Notes under the pieces: generated by a model
The model's database searches: none
What the model saw: only the letters and a program-made list of their open reading frames with translations
Told to the model about the DNA's origin: nothing
Made by a program: the position numbers and the translations under genes
Origin: Blastobasis lacticolella
Lineage: Eukaryota; Arthropoda; Insecta; Lepidoptera; Blastobasidae
Length of the DNA stretch: 64,000 bases
Direction of reading: 5' to 3'
Assembly (NCBI GenBank): GCA_905147135.1
Contig: LR990054.1
Location: forward strand, 15,971,001 to 16,035,000
In this document: piece after piece, positions 1 to 10,165 of the stretch
Layout of the letters: each line of letters starts with the position of its first letter
Position numbering within the stretch: position 1 is the first letter of the stretch

Positions 1-2
1 CA

Positions 3-539
3 AATCCCATAACCCTACAATGGATTAAAGGACACAGTGGATCGAGAGGGAACGACGCAGCTGACGAGTTGGCCAGAAGAGGCTCAAGTACGAAGCCCAC
101 TGGCCCAGAACCAATTATACCTATGCCATTTGCATGGACCCGTAAACACCTGATGGATAGAATCAAGGTAAAACATAACCAACTCTGGTCATCACTAGAG
201 GGATGCAGACAAGCCAAGGAGGCTCTACCGAAAATTAACCCTCCTCTCTCTGAAAGGCTTTTAAAACTAACCAAAAGACAACTCCGTCTGGTAACCGGAG
301 CTTTAACAGGACACGGTCCATTTAATAAACACCTCTTCACCATAGGTCTCACCGACAGCCCATTGTGCAGAGCCTGCCTGAGGGAGGAGGAGACAGCAGC
401 ACATATCCTGCGGACATGCGAGGGGGTGGCAACATACAGGCATGAGCATCTCGGACAACCACAAACCCTTCCAGAGACGTTTGCAAAGCTGAAAGGACTG
501 CTGCGTTTCCTGGAGGAGTTAGGGTGGCAGGAACAATAG
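3..539 (+). CDS. LINE ORF2 C-terminus (RNase H end plus Cys-His knuckle), cut by window edge
   Basis: The open frame enters from the left edge, starting at base 3, and runs to TAG at 537-539. It opens with the last part of an RNase H domain (TLQWIKGHSGSRGNDAADEL), including the Asp of the N-x-x-A-D-E-L-A motif. About 100 residues later comes a CX2CX7HX4C knuckle (CRACLREEETAAHILRTC), which sits at the C-terminus of ORF2 in RNase H-bearing non-LTR retrotransposons (R1, LOA and related clades). The frame has no stops or frameshifts, so this copy is young or the 5' part lies outside the window. An internal TTG at 69 is not a real start. The product would be the replication polyprotein of a LINE. 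Clade cannot be fixed without the RT domain. Confidence 0.85.
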   Translation, partial: NPITLQWIKGHSGSRGNDAADELARRGSSTKPTGPEPIIPMPFAWTRKHLMDRIKVKHNQLWSSLEGCRQAKEALPKINPPLSERLLKLTKRQLRLVTGALTGHGPFNKHLFTIGLTDSPLCRACLREEETAAHILRTCEGVATYRHEHLGQPQTLPETFAKLKGLLRFLEELGWQEQ

Positions 540-632
540 GGTATCTTGGAGTATACCATATCCACGCAAAATGGGCGCGAGTTCGCCCGAATGCGGAAAT
601 GGCCCGGATATATCTATCTATCTATCTTGTCT
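540..632 (+). repeat. LINE 3' UTR ending in a (TATC)n tail
   Basis: Short tail directly after the ORF2 stop, rich in CG dinucleotides at 570-600 and ending in about five TATC units near 609-629. A tetranucleotide repeat instead of poly(A) is a usual 3' end for several insect LINE clades, so this is taken as the end of the element. Confidence 0.6.
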
Positions 633-1009
633 CTATTTTTGCTGAAACCCTCTTGCCGAAATTAATTGCCGAAACTTTACATACTTAATTCAATACTTTA
701 TAACAAAGCCCCCAAACTATTAGGTATTACAGAACTAAGCACACATGAGGTTAAGATCAGAGTTCGTGGTTGGTTACTCATCCTAAACTATTCAGATACT
801 GAGGCTTTATTATGCGTATCCCAATAACGCGACGCTCAAAACCTGCACATTTTTATAAAGCACTTAAACATCTGCGTTAGGTCACTAGCCCTTAAGTCAC
901 AAGTGTTTTGCTTAGTTTAAGGATTAGGGCCTCATAATAAGGCCCTCATTGTATAGAGCAGACCTTATTGAATAAAGAACGTTATTTATTATTATTATTA
1001 ATTATAATT
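633..1009. other. No gene seen
   Basis: AT-rich sequence with no frame or repeat I recognise. It ends in an (ATT)n run at about 982-1005 just before the SINE-A insertion. Confidence 0.5.
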
Positions 1010-1021
1010 ATAATTTACCTT

Positions 1022-1286
1022 GGCCGTGTGGTGTCCGGCAGAGTAGAATAGCACCAACCCCTTACACTCATGGGTGTCGTACAAGGCGACTAACGTTGTC
1101 GAGGCAAAAGATCAAGAGTCTCCGTAGTCTGGAAAATGGGCAGCAGCATTTTCCATTGTTATATTTAAACACTGCGATCTCCAACCCGCCTGCCAAGCGT
1201 GGAGATTATGGCAATAACCTCCCCTTTCGTGAGAGAGGCCCTAAGTCCTGCAGTGGACTGTTACGGGCTGTGATGATGATGATGAT
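1022..1286 (+). mobile_element. SINE-A copy 1, full length with target-site duplication
   Basis: Begins GGCCGTGTGGTGTCCGGCAG and ends in (GAT)n. The flank AATTTACCTT occurs at 1012-1021 and again at 1287-1296, a target-site duplication of at least 10 bp (up to 12 if ambiguous bases are counted). The first 70 bp hold a weak tRNA-like A box (TGGCCGTGTGG); a B box is not clear. The 3' third (GGCCCTAAGTCCTGCAGTGG) resembles the 3' end of the RTE element at 35818-36815. The 77-residue open frame inside is a by-product of the repeat and recurs in other copies. Confidence 0.85.
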
Positions 1287-1554
1287 AATTTACCTTACAT
1301 ATTCTCTAAATCAAACAGCGTGTATGTAGTATTAAAAAAGGTTTAATATATCACAATAATCCAATGAAAACATTCCTATCATCTGTTATAACATAGAGAC
1401 AAAAATGTACGACCTTAAATTGAAAATATTACGAGATATAATGCTTAACTAGATACTCTCTAAGCCCGGTAAAACGATAACTTTCGGGCTTACTGAACCC
1501 ATTACAGACGCTCTAACATGAACTTGTATTGCCCCCAGAATACTGGAGACGACG

Positions 1555-2442
1555 ATGGTCCATCGCGGCAATTTGGTCGAGGTCAAGGTCATCGTTTGTG
1601 AAGATAGATGGTACACAATTCGCCCAAATAATAAAGCAAGGAGCAAGGAGTACATCATAAGCGACGCGGTGATTTTTCAGATCAAAGTAGAAAGATTGAA
1701 AACTAATACTAAGCTATTCGTGAAGTTCGCCAAGATCCGCGCCGACGACGAGCTCACATACCCCGTGAAGATCTCCATTTCAGAATTAGGCTTCGCCGCG
1801 AAGAGATTCGCGTGTGATGGTGATACTTGGCATCTGGTGTGGGAGGCGGAAAACCAGCGTTCGTTCGACGTGACAGCACGTATAGAGATATCTGCGATCA
1901 ATGGCTCCTTCGCGGCGCTGCATGGCGACACGGAGCTGACGGACTTCGAGCTGCGGTGCGAGGATGGGACTGTGCGCGTGCACCGCGCCTTGCTGGCCGC
2001 CGCCAGCCCCGTGCTGCACCGTATGCTGGTCGGCTCCTGGCGCGAGGCCGCAGAGGGACACGTCGCCGTCTCCGGCACCTCCCAGCGCACCCTGCAGCAC
2101 CTCAAGGACTACATCTACCTTAACTCCCTGCCAGAGGCCGGCCTCTACCAACTACTCCAACTAGCTTTATACTACATGATACCGGACTTGGAACTAAATT
2201 GTATTAAAGCGATGGTCGCCGATACCACAGCGTCTAACTTGTACGATAAGCTAGACTTCGCTTTTGCTAACAAGTTGCCCAAGCTTATTACCGCAATACT
2301 GAAGCAAATTGAAAACGGAGAAGTAGACGGTAAAGCAATTGAGTATCCAACTAATAATATAAATGAAAAAGATAATATAAATGAAAAAGATAATATAAAT
2401 GAAATAGATAATATAAATGAAAAAGTTTGTAAAGATGAATAG
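1555..2442 (+). CDS. BTB/POZ domain protein (295 aa), possibly a MATH-BTB relative
   Basis: Complete frame, ATG at 1555, TAG at 2440-2442; an in-frame TGA at 1519 supports this start. Residues about 125-221 match a BTB/POZ fold: a TDFELRCEDG start, the V-HRALLAAASPVLHRML helix pair, then a short helical BACK-like tail to about 255. BTB domains dimerise and, in MATH-BTB proteins such as SPOP/roadkill and TDPOZ, link substrates to Cullin-3 ubiquitin ligase. Residues 1-120 sit where a MATH domain would be but I cannot confirm one. Residues 267-290 are four copies of (N/D)NINEK. The 1890-2130 stretch is GC-rich, unlike its surroundings, as expected of coding DNA. A CCCCCAG at 1531-1537 could be a splice acceptor, so this may be the last exon of a longer gene. 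Nuclear or cytosolic adaptor role is inference. Confidence 0.75.
   Translation: MVHRGNLVEVKVIVCEDRWYTIRPNNKARSKEYIISDAVIFQIKVERLKTNTKLFVKFAKIRADDELTYPVKISISELGFAAKRFACDGDTWHLVWEAENQRSFDVTARIEISAINGSFAALHGDTELTDFELRCEDGTVRVHRALLAAASPVLHRMLVGSWREAAEGHVAVSGTSQRTLQHLKDYIYLNSLPEAGLYQLLQLALYYMIPDLELNCIKAMVADTTASNLYDKLDFAFANKLPKLITAILKQIENGEVDGKAIEYPTNNINEKDNINEKDNINEIDNINEKVCKDE
2353..2424 (+). repeat. Four in-frame 18-bp tandem repeats in the BTB gene
   Basis: Four consecutive 18-bp units (GATAATATAAATGAAAAA, first unit starting AAT, third ending ATA) encode NNINEK, DNINEK, DNINEI, DNINEK. The length is a multiple of three, so copy-number change would keep the frame. Confidence 0.95.
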
Positions 2443-2486
2443 ATGGATGGATGCTCACACAAGAATAATTACGTTACAAGTGTCTC

Positions 2487-2492
2487 AATAAA
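2487..2492 (+). promoter_or_regulatory. AATAAA polyadenylation signal of the BTB gene
   Basis: Canonical AATAAA 45 nt past the BTB stop codon, followed by a GT-containing stretch (GTTGTGGG) from 2503 that could serve as the downstream element. Confidence 0.5.
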
Positions 2493-2502
2493 GCCATAAC
2501 TA

Positions 2503-2760
2503 GTTGTGGGCAAAGGTGGCCTTATCGCTGCAAGCGACCTCTACCAGGCAACCCTAGATTTTGGATATTTGTAACGCCTTCTCGTAAAAAATACTGAATA
2601 GATTTAAATGAAACTTGGCAGTAATATAGCTTATATAAAGCACAAAATATCCACACACCTCGTCTGTAATTTATCCTGTAATTTAATGCGGTTCCCGCGA
2701 AAATGGGTTGGTATAAACCCATTTTCCATAACCATATTATATAACTTTATAACCGTGACG
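2503..2760 (+). repeat. Fused repeat scraps: LINE 3'-UTR piece and a second dispersed repeat
   Basis: GTGGGCAAAGGTGGCCTTATCGC at 2506-2528 matches the reverse complement of 24008-24036 and resembles 35430-35465, marking a LINE 3'-UTR family seen three times here. From about 2580, the phrase ACTGAATAGATTTAAATGAA belongs to a dispersed repeat type also seen in part near 35500 and 49320. No boundaries or duplications could be placed. Confidence 0.45.
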
Positions 2761-3216
2761 TTATGTATCTAGATATCATGTTATTCCGTGGTATAACCAT
2801 TGGTCCTGCATTACTACTTAGAATAAAGCAATAACTCCAATTAAATAAGTCGTACCTAAGTGTCTACAATCAATATTTTATAGATTTTCACATTCTATTC
2901 TATTTACTCTAAATCTACTTTTTGTAACAAAATCCTAATTTACAATATTTGTTAGATAATTAATATGCTTATATGAATTATTGTTATTTAGATTACACGT
3001 TCTTTCAGAATGTGATATAGGTACTTGCTATAAAGTTAAAGAAATAAATCTTTTAGGTATTAGCTATAGGTACTATAAGTATCTATATTTTTATATCTCT
3101 ATAATTGTAACGCTCTTGATTTATTACATAAAAAAAAAAAAAAAAAAACCGAATATTTTGTGTGTGTGCAATATCATGCGTCATGACCCAGAACTACCGG
3201 GAGTATATCCTAAAGG
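2761..3216. other. No gene seen; AT-rich with poly(A) run
   Basis: Very AT-rich. Holds an A run of about 18 at 3130-3147. The LINE pseudogene on the minus strand ends near 3217, so part of this may be its lost 3' end. Confidence 0.4.
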
Positions 3217-4503
3217 TTATAGGAACCAACGTATTGTCATCGCATAAAATTCATAGAACGCCATTTTAGTCAACAAAAATTGTATATTCATATAGTCGAA
3301 GACCCGCGAAAAGTCCAGCAACGTCATGATAGCGCCCTTGCCCTTATCCTGTGCTTCGATAATATTATCAACGACATCCAACAAAGCCCTCGTCTTTCTA
3401 AACCCCGACTGGTGAATGGGCAATATATTGTTGTTTCCAAGGTATGCCGTCAGTGCAAAACACACAGCCCTCTTTATTATTTAAGAGAGACACGGCAATG
3501 TACTTATTGAGCGCAAGTATTTTAGCTCAGTAACTGTACTAGACCTTGGGAAAGAACCCGACTCGATAGAGAAGTTGTTTGTTATAACTGAAAGAATAAA
3601 AGGTAGAGTAAAAAAAATTGTGCTAAAAGCAGCATATCAAGTGGTATGCTGTCATGTTCTATCACTTTCTAGCACTTGATTTAAGCGACACTTATTAGGC
3701 TCAAAGCAAAAGTCTACGTACCATGAATATTGATTTCAAAGTAAGAAACCTCGGTCACATCAGCAGTATCACCGCCAGGCACGTCAAGGAAGTGAACGTT
3801 CATAAGATCGGCATCTAATAGATGCTATGGAATTTCGGTACGCTGGTCATAGTCGAAAAAGCTAATAATGAGCTTTTCGCTTCATATTATTCCATAGATC
3901 ACGGGAGCTGCCAGCTTTTTTATTTACGTATTGCGAAAAGTAAGCTCGTTTTTCATTAAATAATGAACAGTTAACACTGCTCCTTATGGTATAGTTTGAG
4001 GGACTCCAATCCACTACGCTTCGATCTAACATGGGCATCGTCCCGCAATCGAATCATTTCTTTTATTGGGATCGTAATCCATGGGTAGCTCCGCTCTTTA
4101 AATACCTCTTTCGCAAACATATCAAATAGTTCCAACAGCATACATGTAAAATTAGACCACCATTTACATTGGAGCCTATGACCAACGACAGAAATGCATG
4201 GTGACCCAAAGTTGGTAGGTATATACATCACGCACACGTTAGTTATTGGAATATCACTGCTTATACCTCGCTGTGATCTGTAAAGTAAGTCGGCTCGCTT
4301 ACATGCTGGGACAAGTTCAGGCAATGCAGAAAAATTGTAAATTTTGTTGTATTGAAGTCAATGCTTAGAAGGTTAATATTAAAATCACCAAAGTATAGTC
4401 GATCCCTGTTAACGATGCGATTATATTGGACAGCAGATCCAAAAGGTATCCACATGACACCACGGTGGACGATATGCAGTGCCAACAACAAGTTTCTTGA
4501 CAT
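3217..4503 (-). pseudogene. Degenerate LINE: endonuclease end, linker and RT fragment
   Basis: Reading the minus strand: 4503-4261 gives an AP-endonuclease piece (LYFGDFNINLL, the GDFN catalytic motif). 4324-3971 gives the linker (SYPWITIPIKEMIRLRDDAH). About 3890-3720 gives ARDLW-type and FLDVPGGDTADVTEVSYFE-type linker sequence in broken frames. 3465-3217 gives RT blocks ILPIHQSGFRK and LLDFSRVFD. The order is right for one element, with frameshifts, stops and a deletion between the linker and RT. The YADD block and 3' end are missing. Catalytic F-x-x-x-F-D is altered to SRVFD. Same broad family as the scrap at 48173-48415. Confidence 0.7.
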
Positions 4504-4540
4504 TTACGGTAATCTTCAACCACATCTGATCCACGGGTAA

Positions 4541-5040
4541 TCTGTCTGGGAGTCGCATGACTTGCACGGCCACACCACCGCGTAGGTACCTGACCCCGCC
4601 GCCACCGCCGTTACGGACAGGGCTATCCCTGCTTACAAGTCTGAAATGGTTCTGATGGGCCGGAGAGCCACCGGCAAGTAAGCGTGCGCATCACCCGTGA
4701 TTAGGTCTGACGCGGTCCGTATGACCGAGAGGTCGATAGGACCCTGAGTGGAGGTGGGTTGATGGGACGAGTTAATTCGTGTGTCCTGTGAACGTCACTC
4801 ATTATCTCTTCCGATGAGAACCTCGTCAAAGCCGAATCAGACAAAGAAATTGAACCTGGCACATGAGGTTACCGGTATGTGGCAAGTGACATCCACTGAG
4901 ATCACACCAGTCATAGTCTCATCGGCCTTGTTCCGACTTCTCTTCGCAGAGACTTGAAGAGGTTGGGACTACGTGAGGGGCTAGTGATGGCGAAGCTTCA
5001 TCAAGCGTTCGTGCTGATTAATGCCAGGTATGTGCATCGA
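4541..5040. other. GC-richer block of unknown identity
   Basis: Stands out in base composition from both flanks (for example GCGTAGGTACCTGACCCCGC near 4580). No frame longer than about 60 codons and no repeat match elsewhere in the window. It lies just upstream of the minus-strand LINE, so it could be part of that element or of another decayed repeat. I do not recognise it. Confidence 0.3.
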
Positions 5041-6458
5041 TTCCTCTCTCTCTCTCAATTTCATATGAGTTTTCAATACTTAAGTAAATAAGTAAAAGTT
5101 TAAAACTAGTTTTAATTAAATATTCCCTTAAAAAATCCTATGTGACAAAAAGTTTACAATTAAAATCTCCAATGTCTAGATTTTTTAAAATAAGAATATT
5201 GTTTAAATTGTACAATCATAAAGCAGACTATTTTCCTATAGTTTTTGACTGCTTTTCTTTGTATAAGTGACCAAACAAACTAACTTAAAGAATTTTTTTC
5301 AGAAGACACTTTCTTTAGATTTTCTCGAAAAGTTTGTTTTTACACATAGGAGGTAATAAGTAACACCCTAAGTTACTTGGGAAGAAACTAAAGGTACATA
5401 ACTATATTACTTATTTAATGTATTGAACAAAACATGTGCCATTAAGTTACTGTAACCATTTCTTTTACTAATACACTATTAGTATTTGTATATAATGAGA
5501 TACACTGAGTGTGAAGATAGGTAGATACCCAATTCCCATGCGAATCGAAGTCGAACGGTTCAAAATTGCGGCACGGCGACATCCGATTACAATGGCGTAC
5601 GACGAACTAGCTCCTAATATATTTATTGTTAATATTAGTATAATACAGAAGGTTAATAAAACTAGGACAATCGAATATTTTGAACATTGTCGTAGAACAA
5701 TTGACTTTAGAACTATAAACATATTATAGTCATACAAATGGTACTTTGGATGTTCATGTAGGTTTTATATTGGCGCCACAATGTAAAACTAGTAACAGAC
5801 GTTCCGTTTTGGCTGGAGCCGACCAACCGTCAGTTGCAGTTGAAACTAATTCTTACGTTGTATAGTCGCTTTTGGGTGCTAGGAACGTGGTCGTCGTCCG
5901 ACCTAGGTCAGGTCTCGCCCGTGCATCCGAATTATTCCAAAAGCGACTTTATTTTGTTCACCGTAAGGTTTGGCTTCTCTGGCACTAGTTATCAAAAATT
6001 TATAAATATATGCACTTATTGCTTAAGCTGTAGTAACATTAATTAAGTTTTACTGTTATGTATTTTGAGATAAGTACCTTAAAGGTAAATAGTGTCGTGG
6101 CTCTCCAATCGTTTTGGTTTAATTTCAACTATAAGTCTGGAAGCATTTGGATAATATATAAATAAATATATTAAATGTATGGTAGGGAGGTCCTTTCACT
6201 CTGCGGCTGACTGTATCTAATGTATTTTTCTGAACGCTATACTGAAAGCTCTCGGTTCTGCTGTGTATGTGTAGTTGCGTAGGCTTATCAAAAGGTTGAA
6301 TCTGTGTTTTTACTTGTTAGGAGCTGGCCCTTGTTATCGGCAAGTACCTTAATAATAATAAGTACTTACTGAGAGGTAGAGAGTATAGTGTTCTATGATA
6401 ATACATATTTAGGTATTCGGTTAATTTTGTTCCAGAAATTATTGCCTACGAAGAATCA
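5041..6458. other. No gene seen
   Basis: AT-rich. Begins with a (CT)n run at about 5043-5056. Short frames at 5511-5729 and 5834-6046 show no recognisable protein features. Confidence 0.45.
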
Positions 6459-6531
6459 AACCTCTTCATTTATTAGACATCAACGCGCCCGCCTATCGCG
6501 TTGAAGTCTTTTGTATGAGTTATAGCTACAA
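6459..6531 (+). repeat. Dispersed repeat shared with 43512-43585 (inverted)
   Basis: CGCCTATCGCGTTGAAG and flanks (ATTAGACATCAACG on the left, CTTTTGTATGAGTTA on the right) occur here and, reverse-complemented, at 43512-43585 with few differences over about 70 bp. Family unknown. Confidence 0.6.
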
Positions 6532-6728
6532 CTCTCTGGAGTTAGTCTATCCTACGTTAAGTGTAGGTACTTATATTTTACCGTAAGATAGGCCGTTGTT
6601 ACCCCGTTTGGGGTGTTGGAAACTGTTCATTAATATAATATTAAACTATCGAAATATTGTGTTGTTTTATGCGAGTAAGTACCTAATCAGGTAGGCGCAC
6701 CAGATTTCGACTATGATTTAATAATTGA

Positions 6729-6983
6729 TACAAATAAATAAATAAATATGCTTGGATAATTTACATAGCCGCATCTAGCCCCAAAGTAAGCAAAACTTAT
6801 GTTATGGGTGAAAACTAGCCAGAAAACTGATAAACTGCTTATATATTTTTAAATACATAGATACTTATTATACATACAACCAAATTAAAATTCATCATTT
6901 CAATTTCGGCCCAGCCGGGAATCGAACCCGGGACCTCTGCGTGGCAGAGATGTTAACCAACTGAACCACTCAGGTCGTCAAAA
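6729..6983 (-). mobile_element. SINE-B copy, minus strand
   Basis: Minus strand reads from a tRNA-like head at 6983 (ACGACCTGAGTGGTTCAGTT A box; CCCGGGTTCGATTCCCGGC B box) through the body (CTTACTTTGGGGCTAGATG) to an (ATTT)n tail at about 6731-6745. Full length, about 255 bp. The B box is intact, so a Pol III promoter is plausible. Confidence 0.85.
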
Positions 6984-7243
6984 CTATTTACTATTCTCGA
7001 CTGTCGACCTGCCTATGGCCTAGACTCCTAGAAACCAGTATTGAAAACATCCAATTATCGCTACAAGATTTCCGAAACGAATACGGAGAGACATAACCAA
7101 GTTATTGAATAACCGACTAACCAAAGTTTTGCGTAATTCACGCTCGCTTTGATGAATGCGACTGGTTTTGCTTCGCGGAAATAAATATATTAAGAGTAGC
7201 CTGCTTTTATTTTCAATAATACTTCCGTGGCGTAGTCAGAAAT

Positions 7244-7489
7244 AGCCGTGTGGTGTCCGGCGGAGTAGGCGCGGAGTAGCGCCAACCCCTTACACTCGCG
7301 GGTGTCGTCCAAGGCGACTAAAGAGTCTCCGTAGGCTGGGAAATGGACAGCAGCATTTTCCATTGTTATATTTACAAAACTGCGATCTCCAACCCGCCTG
7401 CCAACCGTGGAGATTATGGCAATAACCTCCCCTATTCGTGGGAGAGGCCCTAAGTCCTGCAGTGGATTGTTATGGACTGTGATGGTGAT
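7244..7489 (+). mobile_element. SINE-A copy 2 with 12-bp target-site duplication
   Basis: Divergent copy, with an internal deletion before AGAGTCTCCGTAGG and extra bases near 7265. The flank GTAGTCAGAAAT is at 7232-7243 and again at 7490-7501, a perfect 12-bp duplication. The tail is GATGGTGATG. Confidence 0.85.
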
Positions 7490-7738
7490 GTAGTCAGAAA
7501 TGCACTGTGATGAAATAAAAAACGCAGATGTGACGCCATTTCTGAGCTTAGAAGGAGTTGAACAACAACTCCTTCTACCACCACTTCTGAACCTCTCTGC
7601 TGGTACTTCTAGAGAAGGTCAGGAATTACAAAGTCTCCGGTTAATAATGCACATCGGGCAATTCGGCTTTTTAGATCCTCTGTGTCTGTCGCACACCTGT
7701 GAGTAAATACGAAGACGAAACTAGCCGTGCTTTATTTA

Positions 7739-8002
7739 GGTAGAGCTCGTCTAAGCTGAAATGCCGCGCCCCACTATCGCATTAACGCGCACAAGCAAAT
7801 TTAAAATATGGACGCAATACATTTACAAATGCCGTAGTCATTCAGTTGCTGGTGAGACTCAAATGTAGGAGCACGCGTCGTTCGATTAAAGCAGTCGACG
7901 CTTCCACACAGATGAAGTGTCGTTATTAATATTTGCACTCATACATCGAAATCAACTAATTAAGTAGTGGGGCGCGTCACTTCAGCTTAGACAAGCTCTA
8001 CC
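7739..8002. mobile_element. MITE with 38-bp terminal inverted repeats
   Basis: Left arm 7739-7776 begins GGTAGAGCTCGTCTAAGCTG; right arm 7965-8002 is its reverse complement with 3 mismatches over 38 bp. Total 264 bp, no coding capacity. A clear target-site duplication was not found. Superfamily not assigned. Confidence 0.8.
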
Positions 8003-9000
8003 GCCCTAGGACTGTACAGCAGTAGGTCTACTTACCCTATACCTCACTGTGCAATTTGAACAGAAGATGCTCCTCTTCTGTGTATCATGTTGAACTGTTA
8101 TTGTACCTTCGTTTAGAATCTCGAACTGTTAACTACCCATTTTAATTTTTTTTTAAACTCTAACAATGTGGAAGAATGACAAAATAATGGAAGAATGTAA
8201 AGGAAACCATAATTGGCATTAAGCACAGTCAGAATAAAGAAGCCATGAGTACTCCATATCCTAGAATACTTTGATCATTGAGGTCACAAACCGTAACTGG
8301 GTGCGATAAGCGTTCTGAATTCAAATAATGGTAGCATGCAGCGGTCTCTATGCATCACAAAACCGTCGACGTCCTTGGTCGAGTATTTAGGTTAAAAAAA
8401 TTACCTAGTGGTCCGATGACATCTGGGCCGTGGCCGCGACGCGTTCTGGCCTCCCATTGTCCAGCCGCGACAATCAAATTCGATGTCTATTCACATCACG
8501 CATCCGTATTCGTTCCAACATACCGTTTACAAATAAGGCGACAATAAACAACCTACTATGTATTATTAACCGCGCCAGTTTAGTCACAGGACGACGCGAC
8601 GTTTGGAACGTACCCCGCGAAATTGCGCGCCAACTTTTATTTTCTTTTTTTAAATCGCAAGCATTTCCATCCGGCCAGTTGCCCGTGTAGTAATTAGAGT
8701 ATTTTATTATACACACATAAATAATACTTTCTAAAACAACGCTAATTCCTCGTGCAGGTTAACATACGTTACTTACCAGAAATTTTTGGAGAAGCTAATG
8801 TATTCCGAGAGGCGCAATTAATTAATACCAGTTCGCTACATTTTATATAACACGAAATTATCATCTGCTCTGGTTGTGGAGTTTGTTTTTAAAAATACAA
8901 CTTAGTTTTATCATGTCTGCCGGCTGTAATGATCGTGTGTGGTGCGTGCAGTTTTGATGAAAGTGTTTGATATACATTGATTGCTCAGTATCTGTGAACA
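8003..9000. other. No gene seen; possible upstream region of the exon at 9001
   Basis: No recognised repeat or protein. TCAGT at 8985-8989 matches the arthropod initiator, but a start there would leave a leader of only about 14 nt. Confidence 0.3.
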
Positions 9001-9132
9001 ATGGATCGTTATACAGTGAATCGTCGGTCTAAACGGAAAACTGACGAGGGACTTTTTGCAAAATGGAGGAAGAAATGTACAGGAGGATTTCTTACAAAAC
9101 GCTCTTGGATTAGTAGCGGATACGATTTAAAT
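9001..9132 (+). CDS. Candidate first coding exon (44 codons), unknown protein
   Basis: ATG at 9001 in a good context (GTGAACAATGG) opens 44 codons and then meets GTAAGT at 9133, a consensus splice donor, in phase 0. The peptide is basic in its first half (MDRYTVNRRSKRKTDEG) and continues FAKWRKKCTGGFLTKRSW. If unspliced, the frame would end about 13 codons later at TAA. I do not recognise the protein, and no following exon is obvious in the next few kb. It could also be a relic of a repeat. Confidence 0.4.
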
Positions 9133-10107
9133 GTAAGTACTTATCTATTGTTATCACTTTTACCTTCAAAAAAATAACTGGAAGCCAAAACATAAAATAT
9201 ATTTCAAGCCTACCTAAACCTTTTAATTAAATTAGGTTAGGTAGGTAGAGTGAGTAATGAGTAACTAATGAGCAAGTAAGTTAATATCTACGTTATCTGA
9301 AAAACCTGATTATTCGGTATTATTATTTTTTGTAAGTTAAAAAATAATTCATGTCAATTAGGAATCAGTATGTGTAAGTAAAATATTTAAATGTAATAAT
9401 AATATAATAACATCTAATTAGGTACATATTTATTTTTAGTTATGCACTACCTACATCATTCGATAACATTATCAGAAACATAAACGCACACCTACGTGAT
9501 TCAGTTAACAATCCCTGTATTATTCTTGCGTTTAAATCATTGTTTTAGGCATCATTGTTTCTCTTATCTCCTCAATTATCTAAATTGTATCGAGTTAAAA
9601 TTTACTTACAATTATTTATATTATTGTAACTTGTATTTCTTTTTTAAGGGGAAACCCTTGGGCCGTGGGGACCAGGCGCACATTCCTATCGGGAGTATAA
9701 TAATTTTTTCATGTGTTTTAATGTTTACATTACGTTGTAAAATAAGAGTGATGTAATGATATGTTGTAATAATTTTATACCCACAATGTTGCTAGAAGGA
9801 TTTTATGACCGTCTGGCCCATAGAATTCACCGATGAAAGAGATGAGGCTACACTGGTGGATCTATGGATTAAGTATTTTTAAAAAGACAAAAAACTAAAT
9901 GTTTGTACCTACATTGATACCAATAAACAAATTTTCCATAAACCTATGCTATTTGCCTATGTTTAGTTTAGTTTATTTATCTATCATTGAAAATAAAATT
10001 TACAAAATATAGCATTAATTGTAAGTCGATTCACAATGATATTGTCAACATGTCTACTAGGTATGTACTTATTACTAACTAGTTAATTATTAACTTAGCT
10101 TATTATT
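9133..10107. other. No gene seen; intron if the 9001 exon is real
   Basis: AT-rich, with many short A/T tracts. No repeat family of this window is recognisable here. Confidence 0.35.
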
Positions 10108-10165
10108 AACTAGCTGGGCCACCGCGACTTCGTTCGCGTGTTGTTCTACCCTATAAACCTTCCTC
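10108..10165 (+). repeat. 5' part of an ACTAGC-type dispersed repeat
   Basis: ACTAGCTGGGCCACCGCGAC TTCGTTCGCGT matches the head of the repeat seen complete at 43670-43895 (ACTAGCTTTTGCCCGCGACT). The matching 3' half is found at 10484-10545, so a LINE fragment lies inside this repeat. Confidence 0.55.

Noticed and set aside
1096..1329. Conserved peptide (YLNTAISNPPAKRGDYGNNL) found also at 12202, 27015, 50185 and 58741
   Set aside because: It is the SINE-A body; conservation comes from repeat copies, and several copies break the frame.
1677..2151. Long minus-strand and alternate frames opposite the BTB gene
   Set aside because: Shadows of the GC-rich BTB coding region; no domain in any of them.
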